Part shown: positions 55,075 through 64,000 of the stretch, one piece after another
Numbering within the stretch: the first letter of the stretch is position 1
How the letters are laid out: each line of letters opens with the position of its first letter
From: Halalkalicoccus sp. CGA53
GTDB lineage: Archaea > Halobacteriota > Halobacteria > Halobacteriales > Halalkalicoccaceae
Length of the DNA stretch: 64,000 nucleotides
Assembly: GCF_036429475.1 (NCBI RefSeq)
Contig: NZ_CP144124.1
Location: 62,001 to 126,000 of the forward strand
Reading direction: 5' to 3'
Made by a program: the position numbers and the translations under genes
Notes under the pieces: model-generated
Database searches by the model: none
Seen by the model: the letters and a program-made list of their open reading frames with translations, nothing else
What the model was told of the DNA's origin: nothing

Positions 55075-55893
55075 TTAGAGCCGCTCAACGAAAGCCCGCA
55101 ATTCCGTGTTGAACCGGTCGGGTGCCTCCCAGAAGGGGGAGTGGCCGATATCGGGATAGAACGATGTCTTGGCGGCGGGAAACACGTCAGCGTGCTTTTC
55201 GGCCGCCGCCCGCAACACAACGGGATCGCACTCACCGTGGGTCAATAGCACCGGAATCCGTACCTCCTCGAGAACCGATTCGTTGTCGACAATCCGCGTC
55301 TGCAGTGCTTCGCGGACGTGTGGAGGGGTTTTGAGATTGTATCCGAGCATGAAGTGAAAATCGATCGGGTCGAGCGGTTCGTTCACGCACAGCTCGATAA
55401 ATTCACCAAGTGTTGTCACGCTCTCTTTGGTCTCGCATGACTCAAGCCCTTCCATGAGCACGATGAATGCGTCGCCGGCGAATTGAACAGCGTCGGCCGT
55501 CCCCTTTTCAGTAATCGCACCGACGTAGTTCACTCCCGAGACTTCCTCGGTACCGTAAACGGCGAAGTAGTCAGTGACGATGAGTCCGCCGTATGACCAG
55601 CAGACCAATACCGGCTCGGACCGGTCAAGGCTCTCGAGAACCGCTCGGACGTCGTTCGCCCAGTAGGACGGGTCGTCGTACGCGTCACGGGGTTTCTCCG
55701 AATCTCCATGGCCGCGATTGTCGAACGCGACGAGCAAGTAGTCGTCGATGAGATCAGATTCAAACTGCCGCTGCCAGCAAAGACGCGACTGTGAGTAGCC
55801 GTGAACGAATACAATTGGGCGCGAATGGGGGTCACCGGCTGCGTCCACCCTGAGTGTCACTCCGTCGGAGCTGGTGACTTCGTACGATCTCAT
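55075..55893 (-). CDS. Alpha/beta hydrolase
   Basis: A 272-aa hydrolase. The oxyanion segment is VFVHGYSQSRLCW, the nucleophile is in VLVCWSYGGLIVTD, the acid in THGECDPVVL and the histidine in DIGHSPFWEAPDRF. The WSYGG elbow resembles non-haem peroxidases and C-C hydrolases of aromatic meta-cleavage pathways more than lipases. It is probably co-transcribed with the creatininase gene downstream. Confidence 0.9.
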   Translation of the reverse strand: MRSYEVTSSDGVTLRVDAAGDPHSRPIVFVHGYSQSRLCWQRQFESDLIDDYLLVAFDNRGHGDSEKPRDAYDDPSYWANDVRAVLESLDRSEPVLVCWSYGGLIVTDYFAVYGTEEVSGVNYVGAITEKGTADAVQFAGDAFIVLMEGLESCETKESVTTLGEFIELCVNEPLDPIDFHFMLGYNLKTPPHVREALQTRIVDNESVLEEVRIPVLLTHGECDPVVLRAAAEKHADVFPAAKTSFYPDIGHSPFWEAPDRFNTELRAFVERL

Positions 55894-55990
55894 AGTAGTA
55901 CGTCGCAGAGGGAGACATAACTGTTGTTGAGAGTTCGTACGCGAGGTCGAGCACGCGACCGTCGATTACGGGGGTCGCAAGTGGTGGGTG

Positions 55991-57205
55991 TCACCAGGAC
56001 CGCTCGAGGACCGATTCGATATCCTTCGCGTCTGGATTGAGTCCCAGTGGATTACGCTCGAGGTTCTGGTCCTCGGCGATCGCGGTCGCGATTGCTGGGA
56101 GGTGATCTCGCGACACGCCCTCAAGATCTCGCAGACGCGAGGGGAGTTTCAGGGAATCGCGGACCGCCACGACAGCGTCGACGATCTCCGCTGCAATCTC
56201 GTCGTTTGAGTAACCGTCAGCGTCGATTCCAAGCCCGGTCGCGAGCAGTTCGCGCCGCCCGTCGACGCGATCGAGGAGGTACTCGAGCACGTGGGGGGCC
56301 AGCACGCCGTGTGCTTTACCCTGCTGAACCGGATAGTGAAAGGAGATCCCGTGACCGAACGCATGGATAACGCTGGTCTGTCGCCCGTACTGAACCAGGA
56401 TGGTTCCGGCGACCACTCGTTCGATGACGTCGGGCGCTCGATCCGTCGCACCGAGTTCGGAAACAGATTCGCGTAGAAGTCGGAGGCCGTGGATCGCCGT
56501 CGCGTCCGTGATCGCGGACGGTGACCCCGAGTAGATCGTTTCGATTCCTTTATCGAACCCATTCATGGCAGATCCTACCAGTACGGAACGTGGCGTCGTT
56601 TCGAACATCGAGGGATCGTAGAACAGTGCTTCCGGGGTAAGCCGATCGTCGCTGAACCGGGCGGCTCGCGTTTCGCCGTCCAACGGCGGTTCGCCGGCAG
56701 GTTCCGGACGAAGTTTGATGCCACCCCCGCTGGACATATCCGCGCCCGCCAATGTGGTCGGAATTACGACCATTGGCGTTACCAATGCCGAGATCGGTGG
56801 TGTCGGTACAACTCCAGTCTCCTTGGTTTCTTCTACGATCTCGTCGAACGGCCGGTCTGACGCATCGACTAACGCCATCACCTTCGCCACGTCGAGCGTG
56901 CTTCCGCCCCCGACGCAGATTAGGACGTCGGCGTCCTGCTCTTGCATCAGTCTCGACCCATGGTAAGCCATCCGGATGTCCTTTGCCGGCGTGGTTTCGT
57001 CGAATACCCCCACGAGCCTGTCGTCGAGACCCGCCGCGACAGGGTCCATGACGCCGTTGTTGCTCCCGACGTTCGAGCCGCAGACAATGAGCGCCCGCTC
57101 AAGGTTGCGTCTATTGAGCGTCTCGCCGAGGTCCTCAATGCACCCCCGCCCGTAAACGATGGTTCCGGGATCGTAGTCGAACGCGAACGGTGGACTAGTC
57201 GTCAT
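55991..57205 (-). CDS. Iron-containing alcohol dehydrogenase, maleylacetate-reductase-like
   Basis: A 404-aa enzyme of the Fe-ADH fold. It has YDPGTIVYGRGCIEDLGETL, the cofactor loop ICVGGGSTLDVAKVMALV, VIPTTLAGADMSSGGGIK, and metal residues in NGFDKGIETIYSG and IHAFGHGISFHYPVQQGKAHG. The context (aromatic-type hydrolase and PcaB-like lyase) favours a maleylacetate-reductase-like role, by inference. Same strand as the hydrolase, separated by 97 bp. Confidence 0.88.
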   Translation of the reverse strand: MTTSPPFAFDYDPGTIVYGRGCIEDLGETLNRRNLERALIVCGSNVGSNNGVMDPVAAGLDDRLVGVFDETTPAKDIRMAYHGSRLMQEQDADVLICVGGGSTLDVAKVMALVDASDRPFDEIVEETKETGVVPTPPISALVTPMVVIPTTLAGADMSSGGGIKLRPEPAGEPPLDGETRAARFSDDRLTPEALFYDPSMFETTPRSVLVGSAMNGFDKGIETIYSGSPSAITDATAIHGLRLLRESVSELGATDRAPDVIERVVAGTILVQYGRQTSVIHAFGHGISFHYPVQQGKAHGVLAPHVLEYLLDRVDGRRELLATGLGIDADGYSNDEIAAEIVDAVVAVRDSLKLPSRLRDLEGVSRDHLPAIATAIAEDQNLERNPLGLNPDAKDIESVLERSW

Positions 57206-57789
57206 ACCTGATTCGATTCACCGCCCCTGCGTTAAACTATATGGGTGGACGGACCGCGTCGCTTACGAATTTTCGACGCCGGAGCGCACCCGATCCAACA
57301 TAGGAGAGGGACGTACAATTTTGGGAGTCGTCTCGAAAAGAAGGGTTTGCGAGCAATCAGGTATCACCATCGACGCGGCCGCGGAAGCCCACCGAGCGAT
57401 TCTAAAAGACAGTATTGTCGGAAATCTACTCATTCCGCCGTAAGCGCCTCGAATGCTCTCAGAACGGCCCGATCACAAGCCCGTCGTGCGTGATCGTCCC
57501 TGGATGCGTCCACGGGAAAATGCCGGTGTGTAACGCGACGTATTCTCCTCGCGACGAATGCTCGGCTGCTATGGTATCAATAGACCTAACTCCTGCATCG
57601 TGGCGAGCACCACGGTGGTATCGCTCGCAACTTGCGGTCGACTCGGTCGGGAACCGTGACGATATTGAGCCCGAACGGGGAGTGGTATCGTATTACGGAA
57701 CCGCTAGTTGCCGGTATTCGGTTTGTACTCAAATTCAGCGACGAATATATCAGCGAGATTTATTACGTCTGCGGAAGAGTGACAACTCG
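57206..57789. other. Intergenic region between dehydrogenase and lyase
   Basis: About 580 bp. The frame in phase with the lyase is open from 57415 but shows no family resemblance and has basic, atypical composition, so I regard it as non-coding leader. Confidence 0.45.
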
Positions 57790-59133
57790 ATGCAACACAC
57801 GACCGGTGCGCTGTTCAAGGACGCGTTTGGCACCCCGGAGATGCGCGACGTATTCAACGAGCGAGTGTATGTCGACCGCTTCATGACCGCTGAAGCTGCT
57901 CTGGCTCGTGCCCAAGCAGAGCTTGGAATCATTCCTGAGGATGCCGCAACGAAAATCACCGAGACGGCATCGGTCGACCGAATCGACCTCGATGACGTCG
58001 AACGGAAAATCGCCGAAATCGACCTTTTCACCGTGGCCATCATCGAAACGTGGAAGGAAGCGATCGGAGATGCCGGCGAATACATTCACTGGGGGGCGAC
58101 CAGCCAGGACATCGGCGATACAGCCATGCTGCTCCTCGTTCGCGACGGCGTCAGGTTGCTGCGCGCGGAATTAGACGAGATCACAGAAACTCTAGAACGT
58201 CTGGCAAGCGAGCACGCGGAGACACCGATGATAGGGCGGACCCATCACGTTCACGCCTTGCCGATCACGTTCGGACTCAAAGCGGCGGACTGGCTCGACG
58301 AACTGAACCGCCGCGACGAGCGGCTGGCGAACGCCGCCGATAAGGCTCTCGTGGTCGAATTCTTCGGTGCCGTCGGCTCACTGGCATCGCTCGGGGAAGA
58401 TGGCCTAGAGGTGCAGCGGCGCTTCGCCGACCAGCTCGACCTCGCGGTCCCGAATACCGCATGGTTCGCATCTCGAGATCGGTTACTAGATCTGATCAAT
58501 GCAATAGCTGCCCTCGGTGGCACGCTCAGCCGGATCGCTCGCCAGGTGCTGGTACTGAATCGCGAAGAAATCAACGAACTCTCGGAACCCGTACCCGAGG
58601 GAGCTATCGGGTCGTCGACGATGCCTCATAAACGCAATCCTGTGAACAGTGAGCGCACGATCGCACTGGGGGCGTTGCTTCGCGGGCACGCGAACGTGAT
58701 GGCGTCACTCGTCGAGCATCACGACGAACGCGATGCTGGTCTGTGGTACGCCGAATACGCGGTGATTCCGGAGGCGTTTCTCTACGTCCACCGGGCGTTG
58801 CGCAACACTCGAGAGGTGCTGGAGGGATTGACGGTCAACGCCACAGCCATGCGGAAGAACGCTGAGATTCACGGTGGTCTAGTAGCCTCGGAGGCGGTGA
58901 TGATGGCGCTCGCGGAATCGCTCGGGAGGGTCACGGCTCATGATATCGTTCATAAAGCCGCCATGGAAGCGTACGAGAGCGAGCGATCGTTCGAGGAAAT
59001 TCTACTCGAGAACGATGACGTTGCGAAAACACTATCCGCAGATGCGATAGCGGAATTGACCGATCCGACCCGGTACACCGGGGTCTCGAGCGTGATCGCT
59101 CAACGCACCGTCGAGGACAGCAGAGCCAAGTAG
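57790..59133 (+). CDS. Fumarase/aspartase-superfamily lyase (PurB/PcaB-like)
   Basis: A 447-aa lyase. ATG 57790 (MQHTTGALFKDAFGTPEMRDVF) is chosen because upstream residues are unrelated. Conserved regions are VYVDRFMTAEAALARAQAELG, HWGATSQDIGDTAM, TPMIGRTHHVHALPITFG, and the signature GSSTMPHKRNPVNSE. It resembles adenylosuccinate lyase and 3-carboxymuconate cycloisomerase about equally. A catabolic role is favoured because an IclR gene lies downstream and no purine genes are near. Confidence 0.88.
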   Translation: MQHTTGALFKDAFGTPEMRDVFNERVYVDRFMTAEAALARAQAELGIIPEDAATKITETASVDRIDLDDVERKIAEIDLFTVAIIETWKEAIGDAGEYIHWGATSQDIGDTAMLLLVRDGVRLLRAELDEITETLERLASEHAETPMIGRTHHVHALPITFGLKAADWLDELNRRDERLANAADKALVVEFFGAVGSLASLGEDGLEVQRRFADQLDLAVPNTAWFASRDRLLDLINAIAALGGTLSRIARQVLVLNREEINELSEPVPEGAIGSSTMPHKRNPVNSERTIALGALLRGHANVMASLVEHHDERDAGLWYAEYAVIPEAFLYVHRALRNTREVLEGLTVNATAMRKNAEIHGGLVASEAVMMALAESLGRVTAHDIVHKAAMEAYESERSFEEILLENDDVAKTLSADAIAELTDPTRYTGVSSVIAQRTVEDSRAK

Positions 59134-59392
59134 CGTCACTCGGCGCGGAATCCTGCATCCGGCGAGATGGTGTCAATTCGACCGGGCTGCCGTCGCCATC
59201 TCCGCTTTGTTCAGGTTTCCTTTGATAGTGTCGATATGAGTGGTAGCATTCTACCGAATCCAGGTCGTCACCCTTCGCGCTGGGACAGGCTGTAGTGCAC
59301 TATCGACCGAAGCTGTCCGCACCGTGCAGACTATACGATCAGTAATTCCGTAAAGCGGAACAGTAATGCGTGATAAGGTAACATAAGACAGT

Positions 59393-60163
59393 ATGAGAGA
59401 CGGTGTAGGTTCACACAATACCGTGAAATCGGTCGAGATAGCGATGCAGGTTGTCGAGACGCTCAAGGACAAGGGTGGAATGGGCGTGACGGAAATTGCC
59501 GAGGAGATGGGCCTCCCGAAGAGCACTTCCCACCGGCATTTGAAGACCTTAGCAGACAAAGGGTACTTAGTGAAAGACGGAACGACGTACCGTACTGGGC
59601 TCCGATTTCTCGAGATCGGTGAAGCCGCTCGCACCCGTCTACCCGGTAGTGAAATAATCCGACCGAAGGTCAAAAAAATCGCTATTGAGACGGGTGAGAA
59701 GGCACAATTTTTCGTCGAGGAGCACGGGAAAGCGGTGTACGTTTACCAAGAAACCGGTGACCAGGCCGTGGAGCTCGAATTCGGCGTCGGTGAGCGAGTG
59801 CCCTTACACTCAACGGCTGGCGGGAAGGCTATCTTGTCAAAGTGGTCGGATGATCGGATCGAAAAGTACGTCGAAACGTGCGACTTTACCGAGATTACTT
59901 CATATACGATCACGGACCCTGACGAACTGTTCGACGAAATCGAACGCACGCGAGAGCGAGGGTACGGGCTCAACAAAGAGGAACACTACGAAGGGTTCAT
60001 CGCAGTTGGTGTACCTGTTCTGGGCAAGTCGGCTACAGTTCTCGGCGCGTTGAGCGTAGGCGGGCCGATCAATCGAATGAAGGGCGATCGACTCGAGAAC
60101 GAGATCCTGACCCTTCTACTGGGCGTATCGAACGAATTGGAACTCAACCTCCGATATTCGTAA
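59393..60163 (+). CDS. IclR-family regulator
   Basis: A 256-aa regulator. The N-terminal winged helix is VKSVEIAMQVVETLKDKGGMG, then VTEIAEEMGLPKSTSHRHLKTLADKGYLV. The C-terminal effector domain has VGERVPLHSTAGGKAILSKW and NKEEHYEGFIAVGVPVLG. IclR proteins usually control adjacent catabolic genes in response to a pathway acid. It lies 260 bp after the lyase and is the only dedicated catabolic regulator near the 54-59 kb cluster. Confidence 0.92.
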   Translation: MRDGVGSHNTVKSVEIAMQVVETLKDKGGMGVTEIAEEMGLPKSTSHRHLKTLADKGYLVKDGTTYRTGLRFLEIGEAARTRLPGSEIIRPKVKKIAIETGEKAQFFVEEHGKAVYVYQETGDQAVELEFGVGERVPLHSTAGGKAILSKWSDDRIEKYVETCDFTEITSYTITDPDELFDEIERTRERGYGLNKEEHYEGFIAVGVPVLGKSATVLGALSVGGPINRMKGDRLENEILTLLLGVSNELELNLRYS

Positions 60164-60269
60164 ACGTCCCGCTGCGATGCTTAGCGTCCTGGACGGAGAG
60201 AACCAGCATCGAATGGTGATCCAGATCGAATCAGTGAACGATTTCATATCGTAGGCAATCGACGTCTCG

Positions 60270-61150
60270 TTGCAGGTCCTCCAGACCGATCGTCGTCGTC
60301 CTGTGTATGATTTGAGGATTCTTGGCGTTTAGGGAACATTCCGTATCGGTGGCCGCGCCTGTCGGCGATGACTGTGACGACTGCTTTGATTTCGTCAATA
60401 TTCACTACCACTGACAGTAGTACTGGATTCCGCCGAACTCTGTCCGACGAAACCACACGCGATTGCACCACCAAGAACCATCATTACCTTGCTGCGTTCG
60501 CACTCGTTCGAGCCAAGCCGCTTAACATCACTGTCACACTCGTTCAAAGCGACCAAGTGACCAGTAATGTGGTCAAGCGCGTCTTCCACCGCGTTAAGGC
60601 CCTCTACTTCGATATCGCAACACTCCATGCTGATCAGGCGTTCTACAACAGAGCGGTCATTCAGCAGTTTAGAGAAGGCGCTTCGGTCATGCAACCAGTG
60701 ATTCGTCACGGGAAGCAAATGGCTGAGAAGCTCGAGCCGACCATCTCTTACTGGACGGAGTACACAACCTAAGGGGGCAGGCGGGAACTTCGCTTCCCGC
60801 TCACGGTCTGTGTCTCCTATAAACAAGCAAAGCGCGTGAAAGATGGCTTGTTCGTCCACGCATACGCGGGGTGAGATAAATGCCGATCGTACGTCCCGGC
60901 TGATCGAAGCGCTCTACCAGACCCGCTCAGCGATCGGGGCGAGCTTTTAGACGATATGGGGAGCGCGTGAACGAACAACACTCCCGATCCTGTCATGAGT
61001 TTCGAGAGTGGATCGATCACTTCCTTGATCAGACGTTGGATCGCAAGTGGGAGGCACCGATCAACAGGGTCGGGATTCCATCCACATATAGACACCTGGA
61101 CACAGGCGAGTTCAGCCCGCCTCCAGCAACAGCCGCAGGAGTGAGCGACT
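60270..61150 (+). pseudogene. Degenerate ISH3-family transposase
   Basis: Pieces in three frames. DDCFDFVNIHYH-stop-Q-stop-YWIPP (near 60370-60430) is followed by HHYLAAFALVRAKPLNITVT, then HADQAFYNRAVIQQF and KQMAEKLEPTISYWTEY to 60772. REKLRFPL-like RRELRFPLTVCVSYKQAKRV comes next, and finally HEFREWIDHFLDQTLDRKWE with LDTGEFSPPPATAAG near 61100. Many stops and deletions are present. It is a much older relative of the copy at 22420 and serves as an in-window reference for it. Confidence 0.8.
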
Positions 61151-61342
61151 GCGCCTCATCGTATTCGCAGAATCTGTGGTCTCAAGTCAGTGTTCGTTAG
61201 ATATGAACTTCTGACATTACGTTCGTTTACTATAAGGATCTTTAGCTATGGTAAGGTTTATAATGAAGGTAGGCAATGGTCGTGTGATGCGACAGCTCAA
61301 GCACTATGATTCGATCACACCGCCACGTAATCCCACAGCATT

Positions 61343-62539
61343 ATGAGTAGAAAGAAAAACGACAGGTCGGCAAAAATGAACGATAATCCAACTCGTCGAA
61401 GGACGTTTTTATTAAGTACTGCTGCAGTAGGAACATTCGGAATTGCAGGCTGTATTGGGGAAGAAGGGGAGGACCCTACCGATGATGCAGATGAAAATGG
61501 TGATGGAATGGGTGATGATGATCCATTTGATGATGAGGAAGAGGACATGGCAGATGATGGAGAAGGAGAGGGAGAAGGAGATGGAGACGGGTTCGTAATC
61601 CGAGTGGGAACTGCTAGTTCAGGGAGCGCAACATTCGCTCACGCTCAGGCTACCCAGGCTGCAATAGAAAATCATGGGAATACCGATATAGTCCAGTATT
61701 CTACGCAGGAAACTGCAGGCATGGAAGCAAATCTTTATATTCACGATGAGGATCAGGTAGATGCTGTATCTTCATTTAATATACAAGTTATTGAAGCGCG
61801 TGATGGCGAAGGAGGGTTTGAGGAAGACCCCGTTGATCCTGACAATTTACCGTACCAAGGTTGGTTGGCAAACGTAGCTAACTTACATTGGATTGCACGT
61901 GAGGATACAGATATTGAAACGATGGATGACTTTGAGGGTCATCGAATTTGGCCAATCCAACCCGGGTTTGGTACAAGGGCAGTAACTGAGGATTTATTGC
62001 GGAGTGCAGGAATGTGGGATGATCTTGATATTGTAAATATGGGAACCGGTGATATCGCTGGTGCGTTAGAGGAAGGGAATGTTGACGCAATGGCAACTTA
62101 TGGGACTAATGCAGAAGTACTCCCTGGGTGGGTTACGGAAGTGGATACTCGAGCGGACATGCGTGATGTATCGATGAATGATGAGTTCAGACAAGCTATA
62201 GAAGATTTTGAGGGTGTTGAATACGATCAATATGATCAATTTGGTTGGGAGCAAGATCTACAAGTACGAGACGAAGATGGTATAGAGTATTATGAAGCCC
62301 CAGTGCAATTCTTCTTTGGGCCACATGTCCCATCAGATGCTGTTTATGAAGTCGCAAGAGTGGTCCATGAGCATATTGATGACATAAGGGATGCCGATCC
62401 AGGCCACTATGATCATAGCGATGTTGAGAACATGGTCTCTTATACATTAGATGACTATCCAGTTCATCCAGGAGCCGCAGAGTTTTATCAGGACGAAGGC
62501 ATCTGGGATGATTCATGGGAAATCGGTGAGGAACGGTAA
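61343..62539 (+). CDS. TRAP-TAXI solute receptor, Tat lipoprotein
   Basis: A 398-aa extracellular receptor. A twin-arginine motif TRRRTFLLS precedes a hydrophobic stretch ending in the lipobox Cys at about residue 37. A strikingly acidic linker follows (residues 40-82). The TAXI domain runs from IRVGTASSGSATFAHAQATQ to the C-terminus. ATG 61376 is an alternative start. It is AT-rich relative to most of the window and sits 17 bp before the permease gene. The likely ligand is a dicarboxylate or similar acid. Confidence 0.92.
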   Translation: MSRKKNDRSAKMNDNPTRRRTFLLSTAAVGTFGIAGCIGEEGEDPTDDADENGDGMGDDDPFDDEEEDMADDGEGEGEGDGDGFVIRVGTASSGSATFAHAQATQAAIENHGNTDIVQYSTQETAGMEANLYIHDEDQVDAVSSFNIQVIEARDGEGGFEEDPVDPDNLPYQGWLANVANLHWIAREDTDIETMDDFEGHRIWPIQPGFGTRAVTEDLLRSAGMWDDLDIVNMGTGDIAGALEEGNVDAMATYGTNAEVLPGWVTEVDTRADMRDVSMNDEFRQAIEDFEGVEYDQYDQFGWEQDLQVRDEDGIEYYEAPVQFFFGPHVPSDAVYEVARVVHEHIDDIRDADPGHYDHSDVENMVSYTLDDYPVHPGAAEFYQDEGIWDDSWEIGEER

Positions 62540-62556
62540 CTTATATTAAATATTTT

Positions 62557-64000
62557 ATGAATTCCAACGCTAAGGAAAAGCTGGATTTAGAGCTCAGCCA
62601 TTGGACTTTCGTAGCGATTGCTTCCCTTGTTTTTTGGTTATATATTATTTATTATGCTTTTACACAGGAAATGGCTCAAGCTCAATTTGGTGCATTGTTC
62701 TTAGGATATATTTCCATATTGTATATATTAGATGAACTACTAGAACCCATCAAGGAGAAAGAGGTACTACAGATACTAATATTAATAATTAATCTCGCCA
62801 TTTTGCTAATCACCACATACTATTTCTACACCAATTATCTTGAGCTCCATACTGTCCGAGTTGGTTTTGCAAGAGATCATGAATATGTATTAGCAGCAAT
62901 GCTGGTTTCAAGTATGATCTATCTTACATGGAGGGAATTTGGGAGAACTTTCCTTATCTTAATAGTCGGCGTTATTTTATATGGATCTTATGGGATGTAC
63001 GCGCCTGGTGTACTCTCACATGGTGGGCTAAACTCACAAAGACTCCTTCAGATCATGGTACTCGAGTTTGAAGGATTATATGGGTATTTGACCAGATTAG
63101 TTGCAACCTGGTTAGCACTGTTCCTGTTATATGCGGGTCTACTACAAGCATATGGTGCATTCGACCTTATTCTTCGGTTTGCGATTCGATCGGTTCGGTA
63201 TATTCGGTCTGGAGTTGCACAATCAGCCGTTATTTCTAGTATGATTATTGGGTCTATCAATGGTAGCCACACAGCAAACGCTGGAATAACTGGATCGTTC
63301 ACAATCCCATTGATGAAGGAGAATGGTATGAAGTCCGAAACAGCGGCGGGAATTGAGTCAACCGCCTCTTGTTTTGGACAGGTTCTACCACCGGTTATGG
63401 GAGCAGCAGCTTTCATTATGGCTGGTCTTTTGGGGATTCGTTATATCGATGTTTTAGTCGCAGGAATCCTTCCAGCAGCAATTTTGGTAGCGTCTATATC
63501 TGTTGCAGTTCATTATACATCAATCGCTCAGGTTGACATTGACAAGCAGAATGTCAACCTTGAAAATTTTGTTGAGGATACACTTAGTAAGCGGGAATTG
63601 GCGATCGAGGCAGTTAGATTTTTGATTCCACTTTTTACTCTAGTTTATGTACTAGGTGTGCTTCAATTTACAGTTATAACTTCTGCACTATATACATGCA
63701 TTGCGATGCTAATTACTGGTATCGGTTTCCCAATAATACAAGCGATAGTGTCTGAGGGGCAAAGTCTTTCCCAAACAGTAAGAAAGGTCTCGGTCGATAC
63801 GATAAATGGAAGTAAATTAGGAGCACTTTCTCTCGCACCCATTGCAATCGTCCTCGCAGCAATAAACGGAGTCGTCGATATCCTACTCGCAACAGGTGTT
63901 CCATCTGCGATTGCACTGGCACTTATTCAGATCTCAGGAGGTGTTCTGATAGTGGCATTAATTTTATCAATGATTATTTGTATTATTCTCGGGTTAGGAA
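62557..64000 (+). CDS. TRAP transporter fused permease, 3' end outside window
   Basis: Starts at ATG 62557 (MNSNAKEKLDLELSHWTFVA) and stays open to the window edge (481 codons). It is a fused small-plus-large (4TM/12TM) permease typical of TAXI systems: four N-terminal helices, then DctM-like segments LVATWLALFLLYAGLLQAYG, SMIIGSINGSHTANAGITGS and ESTASCFGQVLPPVMGAAAF. It is ion-gradient driven. It forms an operon with the receptor upstream and shares its low GC content. Confidence 0.93.
   Translation, partial: MNSNAKEKLDLELSHWTFVAIASLVFWLYIIYYAFTQEMAQAQFGALFLGYISILYILDELLEPIKEKEVLQILILIINLAILLITTYYFYTNYLELHTVRVGFARDHEYVLAAMLVSSMIYLTWREFGRTFLILIVGVILYGSYGMYAPGVLSHGGLNSQRLLQIMVLEFEGLYGYLTRLVATWLALFLLYAGLLQAYGAFDLILRFAIRSVRYIRSGVAQSAVISSMIIGSINGSHTANAGITGSFTIPLMKENGMKSETAAGIESTASCFGQVLPPVMGAAAFIMAGLLGIRYIDVLVAGILPAAILVASISVAVHYTSIAQVDIDKQNVNLENFVEDTLSKRELAIEAVRFLIPLFTLVYVLGVLQFTVITSALYTCIAMLITGIGFPIIQAIVSEGQSLSQTVRKVSVDTINGSKLGALSLAPIAIVLAAINGVVDILLATGVPSAIALALIQISGGVLIVALILSMIICIILGLG

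Noticed and set aside
57415-57789. 125-codon N-terminal extension of the PcaB/PurB-like lyase
   Set aside because: The extension is basic, cysteine-rich and unlike the family, while ATG 57790 begins the normal N-terminus.

Overview
The window reads as accessory DNA of a halophilic archaeon (class Halobacteria). Supporting signs are very acidic proteins, GC-rich codon use in most genes, a TATA-box binding protein with a promoter placed for leaderless transcription, Tat-type lipoprotein signals on both solute receptors, haloarchaeal-type winged-helix regulators, and ISH3-, IS5- and IS701-type insertion sequences. I could not place it in a genus from sequence alone.

Layout. (1) 1-9.5 kb: the 3' part of an amidase, a carbamoylase/M20 hydrolase remnant, small regulators, an aldo/keto reductase, an alpha/beta hydrolase, an epimerase, a pirin, and several broken genes, including an ADP-ribosylglycohydrolase stopped at codon 44. 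(2) 9.6-11.75 kb: a shredded Eco57I/BREX-like DNA methyltransferase split by a TumE/TumA-type toxin-antitoxin cassette with palindromic operators. (3) 11.8-20.9 kb: hydantoinase/oxoprolinase A and B facing a complete branched-chain-amino-acid-type ABC importer. (4) 21-24 kb: a nest of decayed IS elements. (5) 24-30.3 kb: a TetR/DMT-exporter/GNAT regulon sharing one palindrome, a PadR regulator, an unexplained structured stretch, a TBP, and a hydroxyacid dehydrogenase gene split by an IS5-type element with an 8-bp target duplication. (6) 30.5-51.5 kb: a large catabolic region with an amidase, acyl-CoA dehydrogenase, broken FAH hydrolase, TcuA-like dehydrogenase with PrpF, MaoC, two class III CoA-transferases, UspA, an AOR/Fe-alcohol dehydrogenase pair, a CitE-like lyase, a flavin-dependent oxidoreductase, a Co-type nitrile hydratase operon with activator, and MmgE/PrpD. 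(7) 52.3-54.1 kb: a dead IS701 element. (8) 54.1-60.2 kb: creatininase-like, alpha/beta hydrolase, maleylacetate-reductase-like, aspartase/PcaB-type lyase and IclR genes. (9) 60.3-64 kb: an ISH3 remnant, then an AT-rich TRAP-TAXI transporter that runs off the window.

Functional reading. Amide, nitrile and cyclic-amide hydrolysis recurs: nitrile hydratase, two amidases, hydantoinase, a carbamoylase remnant and creatininase. A second theme is C5/C6 di- and tricarboxylate breakdown. TcuA, PrpF, MmgE/PrpD, CaiB, MaoC and CitE can be ordered into a proposed tricarballylate/aconitate to itaconate to citramalyl-CoA to pyruvate plus acetyl-CoA route. This is inferred from family membership.

Decay is pervasive: at least eight chromosomal-type genes carry single stops, frameshifts or truncations. 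The most unusual observation is that the transposase genes are studded with perfect 8-13 bp inverted repeats, and several of the enclosed loops appear to have been flipped in place. One such flip creates the stop codon that kills a transposase.
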